Source: Actinokineospora terrae
Lineage (GTDB): Bacteria; Actinomycetota; Actinomycetes; Mycobacteriales; Pseudonocardiaceae
Assembly (NCBI RefSeq): GCF_900111175.1
Contig: NZ_FOGI01000006.1
Location: forward strand, 62,001 to 126,000
Direction: 5' to 3'
DNA: 64,000 nucleotides
In this document: in pieces, positions 54,860 to 62,596 of the stretch
Layout of the letters: each line of letters starts with the position of its first letter
How positions within the stretch are numbered: position 1 is the stretch's first letter
Translations under genes and position numbers: made by a program
The notes under the pieces: model-generated
Database searches by the model: none
The model's input: the letters and a program-made list of their open reading frames with translations, nothing else
Told to the model about the DNA's origin: nothing

Positions 54860-55266
54860 CAGTCCGGCTCACCTTCGGAGGGGATGGTGTAGAAGGGGAA
54901 CACCAGGTTGCGCTGGTCGTTGGTCGCGCGGATGGTGTAGTGGATCGAGATGTGCAGCGTGCCCACCTCGACCTGGTCGAAGTCGACCTCGACGGCGACG
55001 GTGTCCACCCGCGGTTCCCACCGGTCCAGCGCGGTGCGCACCTCGCGCGCCAGGTGACCCGCGGTCGCCCCGTCGGTCGCCGCGAACACGTGGTCGTGGA
55101 TGCCGCAGCCGAACTCCGGCCGCATCGGCCGCTCGCCCGGCGCGGTGCCCAGGATCAGCCAGATGGCCTCCTCGATCTCCTGGTCGCGCTCGACCATGCC
55201 GATGCCGCCGGTCGGCCCGACCCGCAACGGGAAACCCCAGCCCCGGCCGATGAAGTCCGCGACCAC
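54859..55266 (-). CDS. GPW/gp25-type baseplate protein
   Basis: A 135-residue protein (DFIGRGWGFPLRVGPTGGIG, EIEEAIWLILGTAPGERPMR, PEFGCGIHDHVFAATDGATA), with the gp25 EAIWLIL...GER..RPEFG pattern. GTG 55266 has GGAGG seven bases upstream and was preferred over long shadow sequence in the same frame. Baseplate wedge component that initiates sheath polymerisation in related systems. Confidence 0.93.
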   Translation of the reverse strand: MVADFIGRGWGFPLRVGPTGGIGMVERDQEIEEAIWLILGTAPGERPMRPEFGCGIHDHVFAATDGATAGHLAREVRTALDRWEPRVDTVAVEVDFDQVEVGTLHISIHYTIRATNDQRNLVFPFYTIPSEGEPD

Positions 55267-55268
55267 GC

Positions 55269-55568
55269 TCACCCTCCTATTCGGACTGTCAGCGCGCCGG
55301 TCACGACCGTGGCGCCGCAGGTGGACTTGTCGCCGACCCTGGCCGCGACCAGCCCGCCGATGAGCACCCGGCCGATGCGCGGCTGGAGCACGTTGCCGGG
55401 ACCGAGCGCGGCGTGCGGTGGGATGACGCACACGTGCGTGCTGCCGATGACCGCGGCGGGCTTGCCCTCGATCAGCACGGTCGCCACCCTGGCCGCCACG
55501 ACGGGCGGCGGCGGGCCGACCGCGCCACCGTGGCTGGTCTTGTCGCCCAGGCGTGCTGCGGGGAACAT
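55269..55568 (-). CDS. PAAR-like spike tip protein
   Basis: A 99-residue protein (MFPAARLGDKTSHGGAVGPP, KPAAVIGSTHVCVIPP, LVAARVGDKSTCGATVVTGA). The repeated AARLGD/ARVGD turns and the His/Cys residues that could hold a metal are typical of PAAR proteins that cap the spike. It lies directly after the VgrG-like gene. Confidence 0.9.
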   Translation of the reverse strand: MFPAARLGDKTSHGGAVGPPPPVVAARVATVLIEGKPAAVIGSTHVCVIPPHAALGPGNVLQPRIGRVLIGGLVAARVGDKSTCGATVVTGALTVRIGG

Positions 55569-55580
55569 CGCGGTCTCCTC

Positions 55581-57335
55581 TCAGTTGATCCGGACCGTCA
55601 GGCCCTTGACGACCGCTTCCGTGCCGCCGCTGACCGACGCCGAGGTCGCGGCCTCGACCGACACCGTCCGTCCCTTGAGGACCAGGGCGCCGCGTTTGGC
55701 GTCGACGGTGACGCCGCGGGAGTCCATGCGCATCGAGCTGAGCACCCGACCGCCACCGCGACCGCGCACACGGACGTCGATGCGCCCGGTCTTCTCGTCC
55801 AGCACGACCTCCAGGCGCTTGTCGCCGCTGGCGATGCGCACCCCGGACTTGGCGGTCCCGTCGAGCAGCTCCAGCCGGTTGCCCGTGCGCGAGACCAACG
55901 ACCGCCGGTTGAGCTTGCCGGTCTTGCGGTCGACCAGCGGAACGTCGTGTGTGGACGGTTTGTCGACGCCGTTGTAGAGCCCGCCGAGCACGTACGGCCG
56001 GTCGAGGCTGCCCTGCTCGAACCCGACCAGCACCTCGTCGTTGACCTCCGGGCTGAACACACCGCCGCCGCGGATACCGCCCCACTGCACGGTTCGGACC
56101 CAGTCGGTGACGTAGTTGTCGTCCAGCCAGGGGAACCTCAGCCGGACCCCGCCGCGCTCGGTCGGGTCCTTGATGTCGGTCACCACGGCGATCGCCAGCC
56201 CCGGCATCCGCGGCGATCGGGCCGGAGCGTTCGCCCCCGCCACCAGTCCCGCCAACGACCGGTCGGCCGAGGCGCTCACCGTGACCACCGTGCGGTAGCC
56301 CAACCCCGGCTCCAGGACGTGGCGCACCGCCGTCGCGGTGTACTTACCGGAGAACGCCGCGCCCGCGTTGGCCAGCGCCACCGGAACACCCGCCCGCAGC
56401 TTGGGGTTGCCGTTGGCGACCGCCTCGATCTCGCCGTACCCCGCGGCAGCCGAGGCGGCGACCCCGCGCGCCACGGCCGCGGTCTCCGCTTGTGTCCCGT
56501 ATGGAGTGTCGGTCACCAGCATCCGCGCCCTGGGACCGAACACCGCCGACGGGGTCATCCCCGGCGCGACGGTCCGGCTCTTGAGCGCTGGCTCCACGGC
56601 CACGTGCGCCTTCTTCGTCTTGACGTCCCACGACCGGACCTCCACCGCGCTGACCTGCTCGGCGCTGGTCAGCGTCGCGTGCAGGGCCGTCACGTTCTCG
56701 CCGTGTTCGAGCACCAGCGGGTCGACCGCGGCGGACGTGCTCGGTGATGGCGCCTTGCTCGCCGGTTCGGGTTTCGTCAGGTGCAGGACGCCCTTGTCGT
56801 CGACCTGCAGCACGACGCCGTGGTCGTGGGCGAGCTGGGACAGGAAGTCCCAATCGGACACCCCGGCCTGGCTGAGCTGGGTGTAGGTGACCGGCGCCAG
56901 CTCGACCCTGCCCACGGTGACGCCCGCGCCCCTGGCCACCTTGCGCACGATGTCGGCCGCGGTCATGTTGCGGAAGGCCTCCACCTTGCGGCCGCGGAAG
57001 AGCCGGTGCGCCCTGCTCATCGCGTGCACCACGGTGAACGTGCCGGTCGTGTCCGCGTCCAGCTCCAGCGCGGTGACCTCGCCGATGAACAGCAGTTCCT
57101 GCGCGGTGCCGCTCACCGTGGACACCGACACCCGCAGCGGGGTGCCGATGGTGATCCCGGTCTCGGCGAGCATCTCGTGGTCGCCGTCGCGGTAGGTCAG
57201 CACGGCGGCGTCCGGCAGTCCGACGCTCTCGTCGACCACGCAGCTCACCAACTGCTTGTCCCACGGGGCGGGCAGCGGCCCCGGCGCGGCGATGATCGGA
57301 TCGGCGGCGAAGGCCCGCCCGCCCTGGGTCCTCAT
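55581..57335 (-). CDS. VgrG-like spike protein
   Basis: A 584-residue protein. The gp27-like N-terminal part (FTVVHAMSRAHRLFRGRKVE, AFRNMTAADIVRKVARGAGV, YTQLSQAGVSDWDFLSQLAH) is followed by a gp5-type OB fold (GGVRLRFPWLDDNYVTDWVR) and GIRGGGVFSPEVNDEVLVGF. A beta-helical end has short repeats (GVTVDAKRGALVLKGRTVSV). ATG 57335 overlaps the LysM protein stop by four bases. It is the central spike of the injection system. Confidence 0.93.
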   Translation of the reverse strand: MRTQGGRAFAADPIIAAPGPLPAPWDKQLVSCVVDESVGLPDAAVLTYRDGDHEMLAETGITIGTPLRVSVSTVSGTAQELLFIGEVTALELDADTTGTFTVVHAMSRAHRLFRGRKVEAFRNMTAADIVRKVARGAGVTVGRVELAPVTYTQLSQAGVSDWDFLSQLAHDHGVVLQVDDKGVLHLTKPEPASKAPSPSTSAAVDPLVLEHGENVTALHATLTSAEQVSAVEVRSWDVKTKKAHVAVEPALKSRTVAPGMTPSAVFGPRARMLVTDTPYGTQAETAAVARGVAASAAAGYGEIEAVANGNPKLRAGVPVALANAGAAFSGKYTATAVRHVLEPGLGYRTVVTVSASADRSLAGLVAGANAPARSPRMPGLAIAVVTDIKDPTERGGVRLRFPWLDDNYVTDWVRTVQWGGIRGGGVFSPEVNDEVLVGFEQGSLDRPYVLGGLYNGVDKPSTHDVPLVDRKTGKLNRRSLVSRTGNRLELLDGTAKSGVRIASGDKRLEVVLDEKTGRIDVRVRGRGGGRVLSSMRMDSRGVTVDAKRGALVLKGRTVSVEAATSASVSGGTEAVVKGLTVRIN

Positions 57336-58048
57336 GCGACTCCGTCCTGCTCGTTGACCTCCGCCGCGCCGGGCAGCAGCAGCTCCCGGCCGACCGGCAG
57401 CACCATCGGGTCGTCGATGTCGTTGGCCTCGGCGATCGGCCGCCACAGCGTCGCGTCCCCGTACTCCTGCCACGCCAGCTGCGGCAGGCTGTCCCCGGCG
57501 ACGACGCGGTGCGTGCGGCGCGCACCCGGCGACCCGGACGTCGGGTTCTGCCCTGGTGTGTCCGCTCCAGCTTCCTCAATGGACAGTGCACAGGTCGCGC
57601 GCAGCGGCTTTCCGTCCACATCGAACAGCGCGTAGTCGACCGACAGGTTCGCCAGGATCCCGTCGAACGACGTGGTCCGCGCGGTGCCCCACTCGAACCG
57701 CACCCACGGGCTGGCGGGCTTCTTGCGCGCCAGGCTCCGCTTGGTCGGCACGCACGCCACCATCAGCTTCTCGACCCGTTCCTCCACCGAGTTGTCGTGC
57801 GTGGCGGTGGCGTCGAGGAAGACCTCCACCGACAGCGTCCGCGGTCCGCTGCCGACGAACTCCGGCAGCGCCGCCTGACCCGCCATCCGCGACGGCTTGC
57901 GCCGCCACTCGACGCTCTTGGCCAGCGCGAGGGTGTTGGGGTTGAACTGGAACGGCACGCTCGCCAGCCGCGCGCCCGGCTTCGCGCCCACCTTCGCGGG
58001 CGGCTCCATGATCACCAACCGGGCGCGGGCCAGGCTCTGTGCGGCCAT
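57332..58048 (-). CDS. LysM-containing tube-binding protein (CIS tube type)
   Basis: A 238-residue protein (PFQFNPNTLALAKSVEWRRK, LSVEVFLDATATHDNSVEER, SPWVRFEWGTARTTSFDGIL) with a C-terminal LysM-like segment (HRVVAGDSLPQLAWQEYGDA, TLWRPIAEANDID). This matches the tube-associated LysM proteins conserved in phage-tail-like particles (Afp7-type), linking tube and spike. It lies between the second tube protein and the VgrG-like gene. Confidence 0.9.
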   Translation of the reverse strand: MAAQSLARARLVIMEPPAKVGAKPGARLASVPFQFNPNTLALAKSVEWRRKPSRMAGQAALPEFVGSGPRTLSVEVFLDATATHDNSVEERVEKLMVACVPTKRSLARKKPASPWVRFEWGTARTTSFDGILANLSVDYALFDVDGKPLRATCALSIEEAGADTPGQNPTSGSPGARRTHRVVAGDSLPQLAWQEYGDATLWRPIAEANDIDDPMVLPVGRELLLPGAAEVNEQDGVA

Positions 58049-58069
58049 CTCAATCGGTCCTTTGTCCGG

Positions 58070-58495
58070 TCAGGAAGCGAGCAGGCCCTCGTGCGCGAAC
58101 TCCAGCGTCTCCACCGCGGCCTGCGAGTCCGCCGGGTCGAACGACGGCCCGGTCCACCGCACCGGCACGATCCCCTGCACCTGCCAGCGGGTGATCGGCG
58201 TCAGGTCCGGCGCCAGCGCCACGATCTCGCCGCTCTTGCGCTCCACCCGCCGCACCACCTCGTTGAGCCAGCGCACCACCTTCGCCGAGTCCGCCGTCAC
58301 CGGCCGGGTCATGGTGATGTTCGACCAGGTGATCCGCGAGGGCAGCTGCCAGGTGAACCCGTTGTTGCCGCCCTCGGTGAACTGCTCCACCTCCATCTGC
58401 GCGCCGAGCCCCTGGCAGGTGTGGAACGCGCCGAGGTCGTTGCCGCCGATGCTCAGCTGGAAGAACACGGTGGTGGCGAAAACGGTGCTGGTCAT
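58070..58495 (-). CDS. Tail tube protein, gp19-type (second)
   Basis: A 141-residue protein (FQLSIGGNDLGAFHTCQGLG, MEVEQFTEGGNNGFTWQLPS, TWSNITMTRPVTADSAKVVR) with the inner-tube pattern of gp19-type proteins (F.V.I.G...G.F..C.GL). A paralogue is at 62128. Such systems often carry two or three tube paralogues, of which one starts the tube on the baseplate. Confidence 0.9.
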   Translation of the reverse strand: MTSTVFATTVFFQLSIGGNDLGAFHTCQGLGAQMEVEQFTEGGNNGFTWQLPSRITWSNITMTRPVTADSAKVVRWLNEVVRRVERKSGEIVALAPDLTPITRWQVQGIVPVRWTGPSFDPADSQAAVETLEFAHEGLLAS

Positions 58496-58505
58496 GGGGT
58501 CCCTC

Positions 58506-61500
58506 TCAGCGGCGGTGGTCGTTGCGGTGCCCGGCGCGCTCCCGGCCGTGGCGCAGTTCGGCGCGCAGCAGGCGCGTCAGCGGGTCGAGCAGCCCGCGCG
58601 CCAGGTCGTCCAGGTCCTGGTCGGCGGTGGGGTCGGTGCGGGATCGCTTCCTCGGCGCGGCCCTGCGCTGGACGGGTGCGGGGCGTGGGGGAGGAGGCGG
58701 TGGTGAGGGGCTCTGCCTGGCGGCCACGGTGTTGGGGCCGGTGAGGTGTTGGGCGGTGGGTGGGGGGCTTTGCCTGGCGGCCACGGTGTTGGGGCCGGTG
58801 AGGTGCTGGGCTGCGAGTGAGGGGCCTTGCTTCGCGGCCACGGTGCGTGGGGCGGCGGAGGGGGTGTGTGCCGGGGTGAGGTGCTGGACCGCGGGTTGGG
58901 TGGGGTCGGCTCGGTGGGGATCGGTGCCGGGGCGAGCCACGTGGAGGGCGAGGTGGAGGGCGTGGTCCCGGCCGAGCGTCGGCTTCGCCGGAGTGGGCGT
59001 CGAGCGCTGGACGGGCTGGACCCGAACCCGGGGGAGTCGCCCTGGTGGGGTGACCGGAGTCGGGGGTCTGCCGTCTGCCTGGGCTCGGTGCGCGAGGACC
59101 GGTGCCGTCGGACCGCTGGCCTGGCCTGCCGCGGCCACTCGCTGGACGGGGGTCTTCCTGGCGACCTGACCGGACTCGACTCGAGTCGCGTCCGGCTCGG
59201 TACCGAGGGTGGGGCGGACGGGCTCGCTTGGCCCGGTCCCGGAGTGGTCGACGTGCTCCAGAGGGGCCGGCGCCGCCGACCGGGTGACGCGGCTCGGCTC
59301 CCGCACCGGGGACCCGACCCGCGCTCGGGTTGTGCCTCGGCCGGACCTCGCACCGATGACCGGCTCTCGCCCAGCACCGACCCGCTGGGGATCCCCGAGC
59401 CCGACCAGCGGCGTGCTCGGACCGGCTGAGGGCCGCGGCGGTGCACTGTCGGGGCGAGTGGTCCTGTGTTGGTGAACGACGGTTTCGCTCGGCCCGATCC
59501 GTGGTGTGGCGGGGCCGGCCGAGGTGGGCGTCGGCCCGGTGAGCCGTTGCGGTGTGTCGCTGTGACCGGTGGTGTTGGTGTGGTGAATGACGGCGTCGCT
59601 CTGGCCGACTAGTGGAGTGATTGGGCTGGGTGAGGTGGATGTCGGTCTGGTGGGCTGCTGTGGTGCGTTGCTGCGACCGGTGGTGTTGGTTTGGCGAAGG
59701 ACTGTGTTTGCCCGTCCGAGTAGTGGCGTGTCCGGACCGGTTGAGGTAGACGCGGGTTCGGTGGGCCGCTCGGGTGTGGTGCCGGGGGCCGCGGACTTGG
59801 TCCGGTGAAGGACTGTGTCGATCGACCCGACCAGTGGCGTGATGGGACTGAATGAGATGGGCGTCGGTCCGGTGGTCCGCTGTGGTGTGTCGCTGCGGCC
59901 AGCGGTGTTGGTTTGGCGGAGGACTGTGTCGGCCCGCTCGGCCGGTGGCGTGCCTGGACCGACCGAGGACGATGGCGGTTCGGTGGGCCGCTTCGATGCG
60001 GTGCTGGGGGCTGTGGGCTTGGTCCGGTGAAGGACCGTGTTGATAGGCCAGACCAGTGGCGTGCCCAGATCGGTTGAGGTGGGTGTCGGTCCGGTGGGCT
60101 GCTCCGGTGCGGTGCCGGGGCTAGTGGACCCGGTCCGGGGAAACACCGTGTCGATCGGCCTGACTAGTGCCTTCGGAGGTTCGGAAGGGGGCGTCGGCTG
60201 TGTCGAGGCGTTGCCGTGGTCGGTGGTGTCGGCTGTGGCCCGTTTGACGAGTGGTGTGCTCGGACTGGCTGAGGTGGGTGGGGGGCTGGCGGGCGGCTGC
60301 GGTGCGGTAGCGGGACCAGGAGGCTCGGGCTGGGTGACCCGCTTGACCAGAGGCGGGCTCTGATCGGCTGAGATGGGTGGCGGTCCGGCGAGTCGGGCAG
60401 GGCCAGGGGGCTTGGTCCGGTGTGTGACCGGGCCGACCAGTGGCACGCTTGGGACTGCCGATGAGGGCACGGGTGTATCGCGGGGGGCGGTTGCGTCGAC
60501 CGGGCTGACCAGCGGCGTGCCCGGACCTGTTGAAGGGGGCGTGGGTTGTCTCGGAGCTGCGGTGTCGACCGCGGCTCGGTGGACCACTGTGTCGACCCGC
60601 GTGTTCGGACCAGCGGGAGAGGGCGCGGGCCGTTCCGGTGTGTTGCCGTGGCCTGCGGACCGCTGGACGGCCGGCCCGACCAGAGGTGTGCCCGGGGACG
60701 CGCCGGGATGGACCACCGAGCCGACCGGTCGTGCCGGTGTGCTCGTCCTCTCTCCCGACGACATCCCGCGCTGGGCCACCGCGGTGTCGGCCACTGGCTC
60801 GTGGCGGCGAATGGGCGGTCCGAGGGACCGGGTGCCGTGCGTCGGCATGGCCCGGTGGGCCACAGCGCCGACAGGCGGGGGGATCTGTGGTCCACCAGGT
60901 CGAGCGGGTGTGCCGCCATGGTCGACAGCCGGCGGCGCGGCCCGCTGGACCGCCGGGTTGACGGGCCGGACCAACGGTGCACCTTCGGGCTGGATGGGTG
61001 CGGCAGGGGCGTTGCCCCGGTTGGCGGCCTCGACCGGTGACGCCGCGGTGACCGGACCGGCGCCGGGCGTCTGTGGTCGGGCAGCCTGTCCCGCGCCATC
61101 CACGCTCGCCGTCTCTCCCCGCGACGTGGCTCGCTGAACCCCGGCCACGGGCGCACCCGGACCGGCCGAGGGCACGGCCGGGCGCGATGCCTGCTCGACC
61201 ACCGGCACCGAGGAAGAGTCGGCCGGTGCCTGGACCGCGCGCAGCAGTGGACCGGGTTGGGAGGTGGCCGTCGGGGCGCGGACGACGCCGTGGGCGACGC
61301 CGGAGGGGGCGGTGGGTGAGATCGAGTGGGACATCTCGCCCACCAGTGACGGGTCGTGCCAGGAGGCGAGGGTCGAGCGGAAGGCGAGACCGTCCGACAC
61401 CGAGACCCCGCCGCGCACCGACACCGGGGCCAGTGGCCGCACCGCGCGCCAACCCCCGTCCCACGCCGGTCGGTCCGGTGTGGACTTCTGCTTGCGGAAG

Positions 61501-61517
61501 CGGTCCAAGATGGACAC
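58506..61517 (-). CDS. Large Pro/Thr-rich repeat protein of the injection system
   Basis: A 1003-residue protein. The N-terminal ~80 residues are non-repetitive (MSILDRFRKQKSTPDRPAWD, LAFRSTLASWHDPSLVGEMS). The middle is Pro/Thr/Ser-rich with a loose unit of about 45 residues containing TPLVG or PLVGP, DTVLHRTK or DTVLRQTN, and ERPT or PQRPT, repeated many times. Near the end lie near-identical 19-residue units (AQHLTGPNTVAARQSP). It closes with RKRSRTDPTADQDLDDLARG and a basic helix. The conserved ends and long disordered middle suggest a tether, tape-measure-like or tail-fibre role; function unknown. Confidence 0.8.
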   Translation of the reverse strand: MSILDRFRKQKSTPDRPAWDGGWRAVRPLAPVSVRGGVSVSDGLAFRSTLASWHDPSLVGEMSHSISPTAPSGVAHGVVRAPTATSQPGPLLRAVQAPADSSSVPVVEQASRPAVPSAGPGAPVAGVQRATSRGETASVDGAGQAARPQTPGAGPVTAASPVEAANRGNAPAAPIQPEGAPLVRPVNPAVQRAAPPAVDHGGTPARPGGPQIPPPVGAVAHRAMPTHGTRSLGPPIRRHEPVADTAVAQRGMSSGERTSTPARPVGSVVHPGASPGTPLVGPAVQRSAGHGNTPERPAPSPAGPNTRVDTVVHRAAVDTAAPRQPTPPSTGPGTPLVSPVDATAPRDTPVPSSAVPSVPLVGPVTHRTKPPGPARLAGPPPISADQSPPLVKRVTQPEPPGPATAPQPPASPPPTSASPSTPLVKRATADTTDHGNASTQPTPPSEPPKALVRPIDTVFPRTGSTSPGTAPEQPTGPTPTSTDLGTPLVWPINTVLHRTKPTAPSTASKRPTEPPSSSVGPGTPPAERADTVLRQTNTAGRSDTPQRTTGPTPISFSPITPLVGSIDTVLHRTKSAAPGTTPERPTEPASTSTGPDTPLLGRANTVLRQTNTTGRSNAPQQPTRPTSTSPSPITPLVGQSDAVIHHTNTTGHSDTPQRLTGPTPTSAGPATPRIGPSETVVHQHRTTRPDSAPPRPSAGPSTPLVGLGDPQRVGAGREPVIGARSGRGTTRARVGSPVREPSRVTRSAAPAPLEHVDHSGTGPSEPVRPTLGTEPDATRVESGQVARKTPVQRVAAAGQASGPTAPVLAHRAQADGRPPTPVTPPGRLPRVRVQPVQRSTPTPAKPTLGRDHALHLALHVARPGTDPHRADPTQPAVQHLTPAHTPSAAPRTVAAKQGPSLAAQHLTGPNTVAARQSPPPTAQHLTGPNTVAARQSPSPPPPPPRPAPVQRRAAPRKRSRTDPTADQDLDDLARGLLDPLTRLLRAELRHGRERAGHRNDHRR
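58715..58828. repeat. 57-bp tandem repeat within the repeat protein gene
   Basis: Two nearly identical 57-base units begin at about 58715 and 58772 (each opening GCCTGGCGGCCACGGTG), with a more diverged third unit after 58828. They encode the 19-residue AQHLTGPNTVAARQSP repeats. Recent duplication or slippage is likely. Confidence 0.75.
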
Positions 61518-61523
61518 CGCCGC

Positions 61524-61682
61524 TCACCCCCCTCCGTTGACCCTGGTGTTGATCCGGCTGATCTCGCGCACCCACCCGGCGCGCTCCTCGTGCGTCAGGT
61601 CGAGGATCTCCGCGCGCGGCCAGTGGAAGTGGTACGCCACGTAGGCGACCTCCTCGGCCAGCCGGTCGGGCGGGTACGTCAC
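61524..61682 (-). CDS. DUF6760-like small injection-system protein
   Basis: A 52-residue protein (VTYPPDRLAEEVAYVAYHFH, WPRAEILDLTHEERAGWVRE, ISRINTRVNG). Length and the HFHW..EI..L.H.ER..WV.EI..IN pattern match DUF6760 proteins found in contractile injection loci. GTG 61682 overlaps the previous stop by four bases. Exact role unknown, perhaps assembly. Confidence 0.85.
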   Translation of the reverse strand: MTYPPDRLAEEVAYVAYHFHWPRAEILDLTHEERAGWVREISRINTRVNGGG

Positions 61683-62131
61683 GATTCCCCCAGGCGCCCA
61701 CCCGCCAGGTCGACGTCGAAGGTGGACCCGCAGGACGGGCACGCCACGCCCGCCCTGGTGTGGCCCTCGCTGTTGATCCGCCGGTAGAAGTCCTGCAGGA
61801 ACGCGATGTCGGTGGCGTACATCTGCTCCACCACGCCCGCGTGCACGTCGGACACCTCGCCGAGCTCGGTGATCACCTGGCTGAGCAGCACCACGCTCAG
61901 GTACGCCGGGTTCTCCTTGACCCGCACGTCGATCAGCGGCCGCAGCTCGTCGCGCGCGGTGGCCAACCGCATCCGGCCCGCGCGGTGCTTGGTGCCGTTC
62001 TGGTCGACGTAGCCGCGCGGCAGCTCGAACTCGAACTCGGTGTGCGACGACTGCTCCGACTGCCGCTTGCTCTTCTTGCCGACCTCGACCAGCTCGTCGA
62101 GGTCGCCAAGGCTGACCGTCCGGCGCCTCAT
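61679..62131 (-). CDS. T4-type baseplate hub assembly chaperone-like protein
   Basis: A 150-residue protein. It has the ELP-G-VD-G-H pattern (FEFELPRGYVDQNGTKHRAG, RMRLATARDELRPLIDVRVK) of T4 baseplate-type proteins, and a C-terminal Cys pair (ACPSCGSTFDVDL) that may bind zinc. ATG 62131 overlaps the tube gene stop by four bases. Probably an assembly factor for the hub. Confidence 0.8.
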   Translation of the reverse strand: MRRRTVSLGDLDELVEVGKKSKRQSEQSSHTEFEFELPRGYVDQNGTKHRAGRMRLATARDELRPLIDVRVKENPAYLSVVLLSQVITELGEVSDVHAGVVEQMYATDIAFLQDFYRRINSEGHTRAGVACPSCGSTFDVDLAGGRLGES

Positions 62132-62568
62132 TCGACCTCGATGTCCTCGAAGGTGATGGTGACCTTCTCGGTCGCCGCGGAGGACTCGCCCGCCTTGAGC
62201 GAGGGGCCCTCCCACTTGCTGGCCCACCCGTTCATCAGCTGCATCCGGCGCACCGTGGTGCCCTCGCTGTCCTTGACCTCGATGGTGATGTTCTGCCGCG
62301 CCGAGGCCACCGCGCCCTTGTTCAGGGTTTCCTTGAGCCACTTGGTGAACTCGCTGCTCTGGTCGAGGCCGCGGGTCAGCACGATCTCGCCGCCCTTGCG
62401 CGCCCCGGGTTGCTTGCGCAGCAGGGGTTTGCCCTGCGGGGTCACCTGGGACACCTCCACGACGTCCTCCTCCACGACCAGGCCGCTCACCTCCTGCAGC
62501 GACTCGACCTCGTACCCGCCCAGCTGCACCCCGAAGACGTGGGTGGACAGCGCGTCGCCCTCTGCCAT
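62128..62568 (-). CDS. Tail tube protein, gp19-type (first)
   Basis: A 146-residue protein (ALSTHVFGVQLGGYEVESLQ, EVSGLVVEEDVVEVSQVTPQ, SEFTKWLKETLNKGAVASAR, EGTTVRRMQLMNGWASKWEG) with the gp19-like inner-tube pattern. It follows the sheath gene directly. As the tube gene nearest the sheath, it is the likely main tube subunit. Confidence 0.9.
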   Translation of the reverse strand: MAEGDALSTHVFGVQLGGYEVESLQEVSGLVVEEDVVEVSQVTPQGKPLLRKQPGARKGGEIVLTRGLDQSSEFTKWLKETLNKGAVASARQNITIEVKDSEGTTVRRMQLMNGWASKWEGPSLKAGESSAATEKVTITFEDIEVE

Positions 62569-62596
62569 GGTCTACCTCCCTCTACTCGCGACTGCG

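Noticed and set aside
52943..54892. A 649-codon plus-strand frame
   Set aside because: Antisense shadow of the gpJ-like baseplate gene; Arg/His-rich and not protein-like.
58506..61517. Repeats considered as a CRISPR array
   Set aside because: The repeats are coding, unequal in length and lack unique spacers; no cas genes are nearby. No CRISPR array was found in the window.
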